Shown here piece by piece: positions 12,240-23,865 of a DNA stretch of 64,000 nt (positions within the stretch are counted from its first letter, which is position 1; each line of letters begins with the position of its first letter). Below the pieces are notes generated by a model. That model was not told the origin of the DNA. It made no database searches and was given only the letters and a program-made list of their open reading frames with translations. The stretch comes from Thinopyrum elongatum (taxonomy: Eukaryota > Streptophyta > Magnoliopsida > Poales > Poaceae). Position numbers and translations under genes: made by a program. The DNA is taken from the NCBI GenBank assembly GCA_011799875.1, contig CM022301.1, forward strand, positions 89,671,667-89,735,666. Direction: 5' to 3'.

Positions 12240-13160
12240 CCATGCACGCGTGATCTTGGGAAAAATGAAAGTTTCCGCACATCTGCTGGGCCAACACCGC
12301 ACAAGAACGAAGCGACTCTCGCATCTCGCGTCCCCGACCCGATCTAGCGTTCCCTCCCCTGCCGCGCCCGTCATCCACATGCTCCCCGCAACCTCTTGCA
12401 GCACATCCCACCATGACATACCTCCGCTCTCTATCGGTGCTTCTGCTGCTGCCGGTCGCATCGCCCTGTCGCCGCCGCCACGCATCCTGACGAATCCGGC
12501 GGCGGCGGCCTTCCCTTGACCTGCCACGGGTCGTATAACTGCTCGAAGGCAACGTCTTTGGTGCGCCTCTTTGAGGCATGTGGTATGCTACGGTGATGGT
12601 TTGAATCCGGCGTGGTGGAGGTGCTCAGACTTGGCAAGCAACGATGATCCATCAACGGCAAGCAGGTCGGCAGCACTACGCCTAAGCCCTAAGGTATCCG
12701 TGGTTGCACCCCGCGGTTCATGCAGTTTCTCAAGCTATGAGTTCTCCGACCTAGGTATCTATCGTCACACATCCCCGAGGCATCAACCAATCAGCTAATG
12801 CCCTCATTACCTTTATCAGGTGTGATTACACTTTATTTTTGGTGAAGGCAGCAGCCCCCCTGGTTGAATATACTAAGAGAAGATTTACCAAATCTGAAGG
12901 TGCTACACTTGGTCTATGCATCTTTGCTCTGATTTAAATAATTTTGAGTTTGTGATCACCACACTTAGCATCTTTTCTAATGTATTTGAGGGGTTCAGCT
13001 GGGGACATTTATACAGAGAGATGAAGGGGTTCGGTTGGGGATTTGCATCATGTTGTGTATGCTGTTCTTTGCCCTGCTTGGGGCAAGTTTGTACAGGGAG
13101 ATATGATATGGATCAGCTATGTGATGTTCTATCATGTTTTGTGTGCTCCTACTAAAGAGA
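12240..13160 (+). other. GC-rich promoter/5'-gene-like segment captured in the Helitron
   Basis: GC-rich, CpG-rich DNA (12290-12520) passes into lower-GC DNA, as at the 5' end of a cereal gene. Several short ORFs overlap on both strands but none resembles a known protein, so no product is assigned. Confidence 0.3.
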
Positions 13161-14048
13161 GATTTTTTTTATATATTTCTACTAATTATTGGTTAATCAT
13201 GTAGGGAAAGTAACATTTGATCACAGAGTAATAAATTTAGTAGGTGTATGTAAAGGTATGTAGCTTGTCAAACAGATGTAAGCTTTTAGCTGTTGGTCAG
13301 TTATGTAGCTGCTCTCCAATGACCTTTTGAACTCAACATGGCATCAGTCAAATATACGAGGAGGACACGAAACAAATCAGAAAGAAATTAGCAAGCTGTT
13401 AAATTCAGATATTTCTCTGTTTTGTGCCTTCAGTTTGTGGAACCTAGCTTGTGAAATCTTCGTACGTTCTTATTTTAGCGCCTCTTATGGTTTTAGCAAT
13501 GGAGTTGGCTCTAGCTCTTCAAAACATGGTGAATGAGAAGCTGCCAACCTGTGCACCTTATGTTTCTCCTTCTTGCCTATTTATACAAAGAAGTTACTTT
13601 AATGGTATTTGTGTGCGACCCACTGAATTCCTTATTTATTTATTATCAGAACCAGTATATGCAATGTTACGTCATGCCATATCAAAAATGTTCATCCCGA
13701 ATTTAATAGGTAGCAAAGTGCAAAGATCCTCAGCTGAGCGTCTTTGTTGAGGGTTAATTTCTTTAGGAGCAGGTAAAACAGTCTTGATACAAAGAGATTT
13801 GCCATACATGCACCATTGTCTCGAAACGCTTTACTTCACTGTGTGCTTTGCTGACTGATAATTACTGTTGAATTCTTTCAAAAATTTGAAGCGGTGAACA
13901 AGATAATTAGATAACCAAGTACGTGTGACGAGAATCAGCAAAGAGCACGGTTAGTTTGTACTCTACGAGCCTGTGCGGCACCCACGGGGTCGGTACCTAC
14001 CCCCGCACTGGGAGTCGAGGAGGCCACACCGCGTGGTGGTGGTGGTTG

Positions 14049-14251
14049 GGCACTTGGGCTTGGAGCTGGCAAGGACAGTGGCGCGATGGAGCAGTAGATG
14101 GGGAAGAAGAGATTGCTACTACTGCTGTCGTTCTGTGTATGCTACTGTTGGCACTTGAGCTTGGAGCTGGCGAGGGCAGTGGCACGATGGGGCAGTGGAT
14201 GGGGAAGAAGAGATTGCTACTACTGTTGTCGTTCTGTGTATGCTACTGCTG
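14049..14251 (+). repeat. Tandem repeat, two units of about 101 bp
   Basis: The unit beginning GGCACTTGGGCTTGGAGCTGG (14049) recurs at 14150 with few substitutions. Both copies contain GATGGGGAAGAAGAGATTGC. Confidence 0.85.
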
Positions 14252-15070
14252 CAAAATTATGTGTGCGTGTTGCTGCTGCTAAATAAAGGACGATGCATTA
14301 TATTCTTCCTCTCTCTATCAATCCCTAAATTCATTATCATTTTTTAATTTGATTTTTCAGAAAGTTGTTCTTGAATGCAGTTTTGTTTGTTGTGCAGGTA
14401 AGTGAATCCTAGGTTGGGTTCCGTATTGGTAGCCTTTGTGGTGGCTGCTACACGATCCTGTAATGCATTCTAGGACTGTTGCTTCTTTTAGCTGTTTCAG
14501 TTACTAGATTAGCACAATGCATCCATGCCAATGTTGGATTTTACTTCCTGATTCCCGTTCCATGTTTTGCAGGAAAGAAACAAGGACAGGACAGTGAAGA
14601 TCAGACCTCAGTCAAGCGCTCTTAACTAAAGCAAATAGTGTCTGGCCTTTTGGGTATCTCCGGGCCAAATACGGCGCCGAGGGAAGCAAACGATATTTTC
14701 ATCTAGCACTAGAAGTCAGCGCATTGACCAAAATCATTAGACAATTGATACTCTTCCAATCATGTGCACACATATCTCATTACTTCCATACATACATGTG
14801 GCATCAGTAGATAATTGATATTCCCCAAGATCATTGAAATTCAAACTACATGTAGCATTGAGATAGTTGAATTCTTTACATGCTACTATCTTTTTATTCC
14901 ATTTCGTTTTTGAGTTATTTTTTCTCTTCAATTCCTTACATACCACTATTAGCTTTTTTATTCCATTTCGTTTTTGTGTGAATTGTTTACCCGTTGCAAC
15001 GGTTTGCTATCATCTACTTCACATAAATGACATAGCAGAATCAGCTCATGTATGTTTTGCTTCATTATAG

Positions 15071-15265
15071 GTTCCTGGTGTTCCAGTGATATATGGTCTG
15101 AACTCTGAAGAACTCCTTGTTCATTGAGCAACCATTCGTTCAGCAAAGTCAGTTTGCTCAGTTGGATGACAAGTGCAAACTTATTGGAAAATCCGAATTT
15201 AAGAAGCTACTCAGGTGTCAGGATGTTATCCGAAGGAAAGACATCTTGCGATGGAAACACACATG
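15071..15265 (+). pseudogene. UTP23-like gene fragment carried by the Helitron
   Basis: After an acceptor-like CATTATAG (15063-15070) the sequence encodes VPGVPVIYGLN, then, one frame over, NSLFIEQPFVQQSQFAQLDD and SEFKKLLR, ending at a stop near 15265. The combination resembles the C-terminal half of UTP23, a PIN-like factor of small-subunit rRNA processing. The frame breaks near 15100, and the upstream PIN domain was not found. It is most likely a decayed captured exon. A second exon-like stretch at 14573-14625, with a donor-like CAG|GTAAGT upstream at 14396-14403, could belong to the same or another captured gene. Identification is from motif memory only. Confidence 0.45.
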
Positions 15266-15692
15266 ACGTGGCATAGAAAATCAAGTTTAAAAGGAACAAA
15301 GCAAAGGTTAATATCTAAACTAATGTTTGTCAAGATACTCCATTGTTATGATCTAGAGTAGTGGATGTAGTCAATATTTTGAGATCATGCCAGCTTCTCT
15401 CTCTGCAAGAAAAAGAAAGCAAAGCCCCAACCATCAGCTCCTCAATATCAGTTAATCAATCATGGCTACATAGCATCTCTTCCAATGTTCTAAAAGCAAG
15501 CTTGGAGTTGCGTGACATCTTGAAGTTTACAACTAAGGGTAAGATGGACCGGAAACGATGTGACAACTAAGTCTTTAGCTTCATCAAAAGAGAGAAAACT
15601 AGGGTCGAATGTGCACATAACATACGGCCGAAAATGGGCCATAGGGGATTTTGGGAGGAGCAGGATCTCCTGGACATCACATGATACTATAT

Positions 15693-15759
15693 TTTACCTT
15701 CGAAGGTTGTTAATAAAAATGTGATGTTTACCTTCAGAGGATGTTAATAAAAATGTGAT
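15693..15759 (+). repeat. Short tandem duplication, about 33 bp
   Basis: The segment containing GTTAATAAAAATGTGAT occurs twice with one or two changes, in the 3' part of the Helitron. Confidence 0.75.
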
Positions 15760-16059
15760 CATATTACATTATAATTTATTTTCTCCCGTTGCAACGTACC
15801 GTCATGGTTAATTGAATAGACATCATGCATTTTCATGATTTTTATTTATATGGTACTTAGAACGTCACTGCACTGCACTATGTTGTTTTTTAGGCTAATT
15901 AAGAAGTGGGGTCAGTACTAAAGAACATGAATTTGCATTTAAGAGAACTCAAAAATTGTGTAGGTATATGGTATGTTACGAATTATGGTTTCAAGAAGAA
16001 TAGTGGGATTGGATATGCAAGTATGCCTTAGTAAGTTTGCTAATGCTGAAGCACGGTCT

Positions 16060-16077
16060 CCCGTTGCAACGCACGGG
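16060..16077 (+). terminator. Helitron 3' hairpin
   Basis: CCCGT, 8-nt loop, ACGGG, followed 12 bp later by CTAG. This is the rolling-circle termination signal of Helitrons. Confidence 0.8.
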
Positions 16078-16089
16078 CCCTTTTGCTAG

Positions 16090-16218
16090 TCTCATATTAA
16101 TGTGGATTATTCTTTCAGTGGGAGATAACGTTTTCGTCAATAACGAGGTGTCCATGGTGAGTTCATCAATCTCGAACCTCTACAACTCTAGCCCGGTTGT
16201 CTGTAGTGCCGTGTGTCT
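16090..16218 (+). mobile_element. SINE-like fragment, third piece
   Basis: Begins at the Helitron target T. It contains TTTCAGTGGGAGATAACG and a GACGAGGCGCC-like block (AACGAGGTGTCC), resembling the body of Au-type SINEs. It is interrupted at 16218 by a LINE. The remaining tail is at 24013-24067. Confidence 0.45.
16207..16218. repeat. Target-site duplication of LINE-A (left copy)
   Basis: TGCCGTGTGTCT here and TGTCGTGTGTCT at 24001-24012, 11 of 12 identical. They bracket the whole nested LINE complex. Confidence 0.65.
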
Positions 16219-16308
16219 TCTTCTTTTTTTGAAACAAGGCAAAAGATTTGCCATTTCATTGGTTAAGAAGGAGGTTTAGACAGGCCACGAAGTGGCTAGA
16301 AATAAAAT

Positions 16309-17321
16309 CTACTCTCGCGGCATTACAATATTCAAATGCTTGGCGCCCGCCAACGCCCAAAGCAACAACTCCTCTTTTATCTTACTAATGACGACCGTCG
16401 TAGGTGCGGCCGTGTTGCGAAAAACTCTAGCATTGCGCTCCGTCCAAATTTCCCAGGAGATTAGCATCATGAGTGAGGCAAGCGCCTTGGGGGATTTGGA
16501 ATGAAGATATACGTTTCCATTCCACCATTCCCACACCGAGCCCCTCGCTGACCAAGTAGTAGTATGAATGTAATCCATGCCAAGCCAGTGAAGAATATCG
16601 TTCCACACACGAAGGGTGAAACGACATTGGAAAAGTAAGTGGGCTGTCGTCTCTGGACTTTGCTTGCAAAGAGGGCATAGCCCGCAGTTGGGCCACCCAC
16701 GTCGAGCAAGGCGATCCGATGTCCAGATTCTATCTTGAAGTACAAGCCAGGCGAAAAATTTGCACCGCGGAGGAGCCCACACCTTCCACACTGATAGGAC
16801 CATTGCCGACGTAGTTAGGCCCTCAAAATGCACCTTGTAAGCCGAGGAAGCAGAGTACGATCCATCCTTGGTGAACTTGGAATCCTCCATGTCCTCATCC
16901 AGAGTGACCGAGTCAATCTTCTCCCAAAGTGTGGCAAACTGGTGGACGTGGTCTACTGTGAGACCGTTGGAGAAGTCAATATGAGAGATCCAAGTGTTGC
17001 TTGTTAAAGCCTGTTTGACTGAGCAGTTTTTCCTTCGGGAGAGGTCAAAAATGCCAGGTGCGAGGTCCCGCGGGCGCATGCCATCAAGCCAAGAGGAGTT
17101 CTAGAACTTGGCCACATGCCCATTGCCAACCGTGACAGAAGTGGCAGCTGCAAAAAAGTCCTTGTCTTCATCAGTGCATGGTGTACCCATACCAATCCAC
17201 GGTCTTGTGGGCTCTTCCCACTCGAACCAGAGCCATCGAAGCCTGAGAGCCTTAGCAAACTTGTCCAAGTTGAGCACACCTAAGCCACCATGCTTCTTAG
17301 GCTTGCAGACAAGGTCCCAAT
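16309..17321 (-). pseudogene. LINE-A reverse-transcriptase zinc-binding domain
   Basis: The frame 17079-16309 (256 aa) carries a zf-RVT domain: WAPPRCKFFAWLVLQDRIWT followed by CGLCPLCKQSPETTAHLLFQC (Cys/His cluster near residues 140-165), then MLISWEIWTERNARVFR. This is the C-terminal module of plant L1-type LINE ORF2, thought to bind RNA or DNA. Upstream sequence to 17321 belongs to the same ORF2 in other frames. No RNase H domain follows. The coding region is interrupted at 17321 by the solo LTR. Confidence 0.8.
17317..17321. repeat. Target-site duplication CCAAT of the solo LTR (left)
   Basis: CCAAT here and at 21456-21460, flanking the LTR ends TGTAACACCCC and GCGTCACA. Confidence 0.9.
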
Positions 17322-19382
17322 TGTAACACCCCGAGAATCTTGCTACAGTGATCTCCCATTTAATGATGCCATGTCATCATGTTTTTCAAACTAATTTGCC
17401 ACTTGTCAAAAAAAATCAAAGTCAAAATTCAAATTTAAAATGCAAGTGAAATTATTATTTCTCCGAACGGTAAAACTAAAATGTTTGAATAATTCTATAA
17501 ATTCCCCTGATCGTTGTCGTGTTGAAACCAACTTCATTTGACTCATAAATAAATTCCTAGTAAAATAATAAGTAGTCCTACAACAATTATTTTGGCCTTT
17601 TCAAAATAAATAAATGTTTATGAATTTCAAATTGACTTGAAACTTTGTGGGCCTCTCCAGAGTAATGACTAATATTTATGTGTGAAGTTTCGTCTATAAC
17701 CAGGATTGTTTGCTCACTCAAATAAATGCAAACAGTAGCAATTTAATTGACAGGAAATAAAAAAAAAAGAGAACAAAAAGCCTACCTAATGTGTACTTGG
17801 GCCCTAGGTCTGCTGGGAGGCCCAACCCACACCCCACTCGTCTCCCTTCTGGCTACAGGAGCAGAGGAGGGGATCGTGGCGGCCATCCCGCCATGGCCGC
17901 GCCCCCTAGGTGACGTGTCGGCCATCCCCCGGTCCCCTGGATGTTTAAGGCCGAGCCCCCGACCCCACTCGACTGAAACCCTAGCTTCTCCCCCCTCCTC
18001 CTCGCACCTCTTCCCTCTCTCCCGCGAACAACTGCATCGTGGTTGTCATGGACCTCGTCGATCCCGCGGCCACCGACCTCCCCGGCGCCTGAGAATACGT
18101 CCAGGGGCTCCATCATCGTCGTCTTCTTCCCCCTCGACAAAGGGATCGAGCTAGGAGGCCCCGTTCGCCCGCCATCGTCGTCGTCTTCCTCGCATACACC
18201 GTCGTTCGTCGCCAGATGCCGCTGGTCCCGGCCATCCCCGACCTCCTCGAGCTCGCCCACGACCTCAACGTGAGCTCCTCTGCCGATTCCCCCCCTTTCC
18301 CCTTTGATTCGTCGCCGTTTGTCGTCGTCCCCGAGCTCGGTCGTCCTCGTCCATGGCCGCGTTCGAGCTTTCGAGTACGCGCACGCGCACGCGCCTGTGC
18401 CTGCTCCTGCCTGTGGCCGCGCCCCGCGCGCACCCGCGCTGCCGCTCCCCTGGCCGCGCTCGCCTTCGCCCGGCCGTGCTCCTGCGCGTGCCGGCAGCCA
18501 CTCGCGCGTCCGCGGCCCTGCCTGCTGCTTTTCTTACTACTACGCTGCTCTGCTGCTCCTTGTCGCCACTGCTGCTGGGCTAGTGCTGCTGCTTGCTGCT
18601 TGCTGGCGTAACTGGTCTGCTACTCGCTACTACTGCTGCTCATGCTAGCCACTGCCCTGTTGCTGCGTTTTTGCTGCTGCTACTATTGGCAATGGCAATG
18701 GCCGCCGTGGCTTGTGCGCCCATGCGTACTGGCCATGGCACCACAACCGTGGCACATCCACTAGATGTGAGGCCGGTCCTTGCTTAGTTAGGTTAGTTTA
18801 GCTTAGGATTAATTTGTTGATTACTTAGTGCATAGAAAATGACGTGTGGGACCACCTCGGTTAATTAACATTTTGTTAAATTAAAGCCAATGACAATCTG
18901 GACCCGCTTACACTGTTCATATATTGACCAGTCAATCTTTGACTGGGTCAAACCAACCCCACTGGCCCCACTGGCATACACACGGGTTAGAGTAGGACTT
19001 GGTGACAAATGTATAATCTGCTTCTAATTCGAATTAATATTAGATTCAGAAAATGATTAGAACTTTAAAAAAAATCATAGTAAATAATCCGTAGCTCAGA
19101 TCGAAAAACTTTGTACATGAAAGTTGCTCAGAACGACGAGACGAATCCGAATACGCAGACCGTTCGTCCGCCGCACGTCCCTAGCATAGTGAACGTGCAA
19201 CATCCCACCTTCGTTTCATCTGTCCGAAAATGCCAAACTTCGGGAAAACATTCCCGGATGTTTTCTCTCTTCACCTATATCGTGTAGCACCGCGTCGAAA
19301 CACCCCTAGCTCTGCGTATTGTCATGTTATGCTCTTGTTTGCTTTATATTTACTGTTTCTTCCCCCTCTTCTCTCTCGGTAG

Positions 19383-19472
19383 ACCCCGAGACCGACGTCG
19401 TCCCTGAGACCGACGCAGCTCAGAAGCCCGACGACACCGTTGACGACCTTGCCTTTGCCGTGGAGCTTCCAG
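19383..19472 (+). other. LTR exon-like block A (solo LTR)
   Basis: A 90-bp block preceded by CTCTCTCGGTAG (acceptor-like) and followed by CCAG|GCAAGC (GC donor-like). It reads PETDVVPETDAAQKPDD... and ends ELP plus one base. The same block, also 90 bp, is present in the other three LTR copies. Coding status is inferred from conserved length, phase and acidic composition. Confidence 0.5.
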
Positions 19473-19780
19473 GCAAGCACCCCCCTTTGAGCATATCGAT
19501 ATCGCCTATTCTTTCTCTCTCATGCTTGCATTAGAATTGCTGCTGCTATTGCTTTACCTATTCTGATGCATAGCCTGTTTATTGTAATCTGCTGTTGATA
19601 ATTACCTGCATATCCTAAACTGCTTAGTATAGGCTGGGTAGAGACCTATCAGTGACCACACTTATCCCGATTGCCCCCTGGATTATCCGAAGACCCGATC
19701 AACGGGATTGAAGACTAGACCCCGGCACCGCACATCACCCCCCTTAGTTGTAACGACACTGCAGCGTTACTATCGAGTGC

Positions 19781-19986
19781 CGAGGGTGATACCTCGTGTA
19801 GCATTTCTGACGTTAACTCTGTAGAGTAGCTAATCGGTCGTGGTCATCGAGGGTGATTCCTCCTTCACCGCTTCCGATAACGACGCCGTCGTACAACACC
19901 TCAAGTGGGAACCCAGCGAGGGTGATTCCTCCGAGTTCACCTTGACGGATACATCGTGTAGGAATCCAACGAGGGTGACACCTCGG
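19781..19986 (+). repeat. Array of four short inverted repeats (solo LTR)
   Basis: CGAGGGTGATACCTCG and variants at about 19781, 19848, 19917 and 19970. Each can fold through GAGG/CCTC. The array recurs in the other LTR copies. Confidence 0.75.
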
Positions 19987-21058
19987 ATTCCCCTGATGTT
20001 ATGGACACACGGATACTTGGACTGTACTGTTGTTACTTGGAAAGGCGGGTCGACTCTGAGGGGTACCCGTGTGTGATGTGAAGACGGGTTGTCTGTATGG
20101 TGCCCGAGTGATGAATACGAGGCGTGGTCGGGCATTCTTGGCCCTTGCCGCAAGTCCTCGAGACGGGGCGACGGGGTCACATCGATCGTGAGTCTCTGCT
20201 CGTTATCGCAAGCCCCTAGTCTAATAACGATTTGGATATTTGATCCGAGAGGGCCTCTGGCCTGATAGCACTAACCATCACGTGGGCATAGTATGGGCGT
20301 TCTACATCGTAGCTTCAACCGAAAGCTCTGTCAGACGTCCAGTTCAGCACTGCAGCCGGGCTGGGCCGGCACCATCCTGAGGGGTGGAGCCTGGTTCGCC
20401 CGGCACGCAACGACCCGGAGGGCGAGGGGCGATGGCCAAGACCCCCTTGCGCTTAGGATGTAGACCGGCGGGGACCTCTCTGCGGAGCTTTAGGTAGGGT
20501 TGCGGTGTGTCGTTTGGCCGAGGTCGGGCATGACCCGGAAAAGTGTGTCCGGCCGGAGTTAAGCGAGCGTGGTGAGTAAGTTGGTGCACCCCTGCAGGGA
20601 AGAACTAATCTATACATAGCCTGATCCTCGGTAACGGACACTCGGAGTTGTATCCTGATTGATACAATTAGAATTGGATACTATGGCTCTGGGATTGCTT
20701 CTCGCAGGGAGTCGAGAAGGGATCTCAGGACGAGGTTGATGATTGTATGGCTCTGGGATTGATTTCTCGCAGGGAGTCGAGAAAGGATCTCTGGGTGAGG
20801 TTGAGACTTGATGATACTACTACTTTATACGGTACTAATCTACACTCTTCTAATGCTGCAAGACCTCTGAAGATGCTAGTCTCCGATAGGACTAGGCCTT
20901 CTCTCTATTCTGGCATTTCTGCAGCCCAGTCCACATATACAGCCTCCCTTTGAAAATGTTGCATATGTAGTGCAGATCCTTGCTTGCTGAGTACTTCGGA
21001 TGAGTACTCACGGTTGCTTTGCTTTCTTTTTCCCCCATATCCTTTTTGATGCAACCAG

Positions 21059-21153
21059 ATGACGGAGCCCCTGAGACAGCTGCCCACGCCGACGATCGCT
21101 ACTACTACCCCGAGGGTGGTTATTACTTCGAGCTTGCCGTCGACCAGGAGTAG
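21059..21153 (+). other. LTR exon-like block B (solo LTR)
   Basis: Follows GATGCAACCAG, an acceptor-like site. Joined to block A it continues in frame as DDGAPETAAHADDRYYYP and ends AVDQE-stop at 21151-21153. Confidence 0.5.
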
Positions 21154-21455
21154 GATCGGAGGGTCCCAGGCAGAAGGCCTACGCCTTTCGATCGTAGTAT
21201 TTTTCTTTTGCCCCGCCTGCTAAGGGCCTTTCTGTGTTTTCTTTTATATCTGTACTCAGATATCTGATCCTTCCGCTGACGCTTGTATGCGAGCTTATGT
21301 ATTCGAGCCCTCGAGGCCCCTGGCTTGTAATATAAAGCTTGTATGACTTTATTTATGTTTTAGAGTTGTGTTGTGATATCTTCCCGTGAGTCCTTAGGCT
21401 TGATCGTGTGCATTTGCGTGTATGATTAGTGCACGATTAAGCCGGGGGCGTCACA

Positions 21456-21783
21456 CCAATTGACTTTGCATTTCCCACCAGAAACCTTGTCGGTGCCTGC
21501 CCAAAGATAGGCGTGACGGATAGAGTCAATCTTCCTAAGGACCTCAGCTGGGATGTCGAGCGGCGTGAGGTGGTAAATGGCAATGGCAGTGAGAACAACT
21601 TTGACAAGGACGGCCTGACCGGCGGTAGCGACATGTCTTCCTTGCCATGGAGGGAGTTTGCCGGCCACCTTATCCTCAAGGTGCTGAAAGTGGATCCTCT
21701 TGAGGCGCTTGACCGATAACGGTAGTCCAAGATATCTCATTGGAAAGGACGTGCGGACAGCCGGGAAAGCATGAAGAATGTCT
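21456..21783 (-). pseudogene. LINE-A reverse transcriptase C-terminal fragment
   Basis: Encodes MRYLGLPLSVKRLKRIHFQH and KLPPWQGRHVATAGQAVLVK, the region after the RT catalytic core of plant LINEs, in the frame that continues across the solo LTR. It includes the right CCAAT copy and the left 15-bp target duplication of LINE-B. Confidence 0.75.
21769..21783. repeat. Target-site duplication of LINE-B (left copy)
   Basis: GCATGAAGAATGTCT, identical to 23866-23880. Typical length for target-primed LINE insertion. Confidence 0.9.
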
Positions 21784-23865
21784 TTTTTTTCGAGAGTACG
21801 CCAATGGCGTACCGTATTTTTATAGAAGAGAGCAAAATAATTACAAGAATCCGATAGTCGATGCGAACATCAACCGTCAGAACACCCACACCAACCAATA
21901 CACGTGGGTCAATGTCTCACAGACCTATCTAGTCCACCTACACCCACACCCGCTCGCCTCCAGTCAAGAATGTCCTCTAGGATCCATCTGGCTAGCTCTC
22001 GTGGTCCTTTGCATTGCTCTGGTCAGTTAAACACTCTCGTATTCCTCTGCTTCCATAAGGACCAAGCCACTCCGATGACTAGCGAGTCAAAACCTCGCCT
22101 ATCCTTCCCCTGATATCCTGTTCTCGCAGTGAGCCACCACGCCTCCCATGTATCCTCCGTACCTGGTGCATGACTGTTCAGCTGTAGTGTGTCAAAGCAT
22201 GCATGCCACACTTCCCTCGCATAGGCACATTGCACCAAGATGTGCTCTACATTATCCTCCTCCTGCAAGAATGTGTAGCACTCCACTGTCTCATCCTGTA
22301 GGCCGTGGCGTGCACGTCTGTCAGAGGTCCACAACCGATGCTGCCCGGCCAACCAAGCGAAGATCTTACATTTCAATGGTGCCCAACTTCTCCAGATCGC
22401 ATCGGCCATCGGGGCACGAATCCCACCTTGACAAAGTTGCTTGTAAGTGGATTTTGTTGTGTATTCTCCGGATTTGTCATGGGGCCACGTGAACTTGTCA
22501 TCCGCCAACTCGTCTCTTTGCACTGTGGCAATTGCGTGCCTAAGATGCACGGTTTGCAGCAGGGCACCCATGGAGGTTTGCGGTGGTATATCATGGATCC
22601 ATCTCTCTCCGATCAGAGCCTGTTCGATCGTCCTTGCGTTCCTCGTTTTGGTGTCTACAGCACCGGCTAGTGTAGGAGCAATATCGTGCACTGCAAAACC
22701 ATGAATCTATCTGTCTCTCCAAAATAGAACCTTGTCCCCCTTGCCAACTGTGATCTTGACCATGCTATCGAACACCAACCTCGCATCCTCGTCCACCAAA
22801 AACTGGAGGCCCTGCCATGGTCTCTGATCGTCCGTACGCCTCAACCACTCCCAACGCACCCTCAGAGCGAGAGCTTGCAACCCCAGATTCTTCACTCCTA
22901 ACCCACCATAGCTCAGTGGCTTGCAGATAGCACTCCATGCCACAAGGCACTGACCACCATGTGCTCGGTCTTTACCTGCCCAGAAAAAAGCGCGCATCCA
23001 ACTGTCCATGTCCTCGAGCACCCATATCGGCGGCTTCATAACCAGAAGTTGGTGCGCCGGCCTTGCCGCAATAACTGATTTCACCAGGATAAGCCGACCC
23101 GGGCGCTGCATCAGCCCTCTCTGCCAAGCGGGGATAAAATGCTTACTTGGTCAAGAAGGGGTTGCCATTGGGCCTTTGTTAGTTTTTTTATAGCCAGCTG
23201 GAGCCCAAGATAACGACAAGGGAACTCTCCGATGGTACATTGCAGAAGGTTCTGCACTCTGGCTCTGTCTTCTGCATCGTCGGTGATCAGTATTGCGGAG
23301 GATTTCCTGTAATTTACTCTCAATCCGGATGCTTCTCCAAAGATTTCCAGAGCACTCTTGACGAACTCCAAGTCTTATGCCGATGGTCTCACAAAGAATG
23401 CAACATCATCTACGTAGATGGATAATCTTTGCAAGGCCGATATTCCCGTGTAGTTACTCAGTACCCCCACTTGTAAAGCTCTTGTGATAATCGCTGAGAG
23501 GGCCTCCATCGCAATGACGAACAGCAGTGGGGAGACAGGGTCACCCTGCCGCAGGCCCTTGGCGTGCCAGATCCTTCTCCCTGGTGACCCGTTCACCAAC
23601 TCTTTCGTACTGGCAGTCTGCAGCAAGGTGGCAATCCCGTTCAGACAAGTGCTTCGAAACCCCTTCGCTCTGAGTACTTCGAACAAGAAAGGCCATGATA
23701 GCGAGTCGAAAGCACGTGTGATATCTAGCTTCAGAAACACACCCGGATTCTTCCTCGCATGAATTTTCACTGCCACTTGCCTCACTAGCAGATAGTTATC
23801 ATGCAGATTCCTCCCTTTGATAAATGCCGATTGGTTGGCTCCAACCAGATCGGGCATGTGTCCTC
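21784..23865 (-). mobile_element. LINE-B (L1-type), 5'-truncated, inserted in LINE-A
   Basis: The poly(A) tail is seen as poly(T) at 21783-21790, and the 5' end abuts the right copy of the 15-bp duplication. The element is 2.1 kb and keeps the RT C-terminal half and zinc-binding region. Its 3' UTR resembles the short LINE tail at 24606. Confidence 0.88.
22023..23865 (-). pseudogene. LINE-B ORF2: reverse transcriptase and zinc-binding domain, frameshifted
   Basis: The first frame (to 23375) has VGANQSAFIKGRNLHDN, LKLDITRAFDSLSW, GLRQGDPVSPLLFV and the catalytic SIYVDDVAFF, the RT core of L1-type ORF2. The next frames (23371-23111 and 23111-22707) hold FPCRYLGLQLAIKKL, the thumb-like region and AFFWAGKDRAHGGQC. 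The last (22691-22023) holds the zf-RVT domain with WAPLKCKIFAWLAGQHRLWT and SLWKQRNTRVFN. At least three frame breaks separate them, so the copy is dead. The endonuclease and N-terminal RT are missing through 5' truncation. Confidence 0.85.

Larger units (their letters stand above)
11977..16089 (+). mobile_element. Non-autonomous Helitron, 4.1 kb
   Basis: The 5' end TCTTTACCTAATATTAAAGG matches the TC...ATTAAAG ends of grass Helitrons. The 3' end has a hairpin CCCGT/ACGGG at 16060-16077 and, 12 bp later, the terminal CTAG. The element lies between A (11976) and T (16090), the usual A^T target, with no duplication. No Rep/helicase is present. The interior holds exon/intron-like fragments and a 101-bp tandem repeat. 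Two further partial copies of the CCCGTTGCAACG motif occur at about 14989 and 15785. Confidence 0.8.
17322..21455 (+). mobile_element. Solo LTR, 4.1 kb, of a long-LTR gypsy family
   Basis: The sequence starts TGTAACACCCCGAG and ends GGGGGCGTCACA with a perfect CCAAT duplication. It corresponds over its length to the 4.2-kb LTRs at 42808-47055, 49412-53660 and (inverted) 54623-58817. No PBS or internal DNA follows, so it is most simply a product of recombination between two LTRs. A TATA-like TTTAAGG is at 17944-17950 before a GC-rich leader. A polyadenylation-like TAATATAAAG lies near 21338. It carries the two exon-like blocks described separately. Confidence 0.9.

Noticed and set aside
12078..12579. 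Overlapping minus-strand ORFs of 149-161 aa in the Helitron
   Set aside because: They lie in GC-rich promoter-like DNA, where long chance ORFs appear in several frames at once; no domain was recognised and no start context favours one of them.
18113..18648. Several ORFs over 100 aa on both strands in the GC-rich part of the solo LTR
   Set aside because: Low-complexity Arg/Ala/Pro/Ser composition, and all frames are open together. Frames are not kept in the other LTR copies, unlike blocks A and B.
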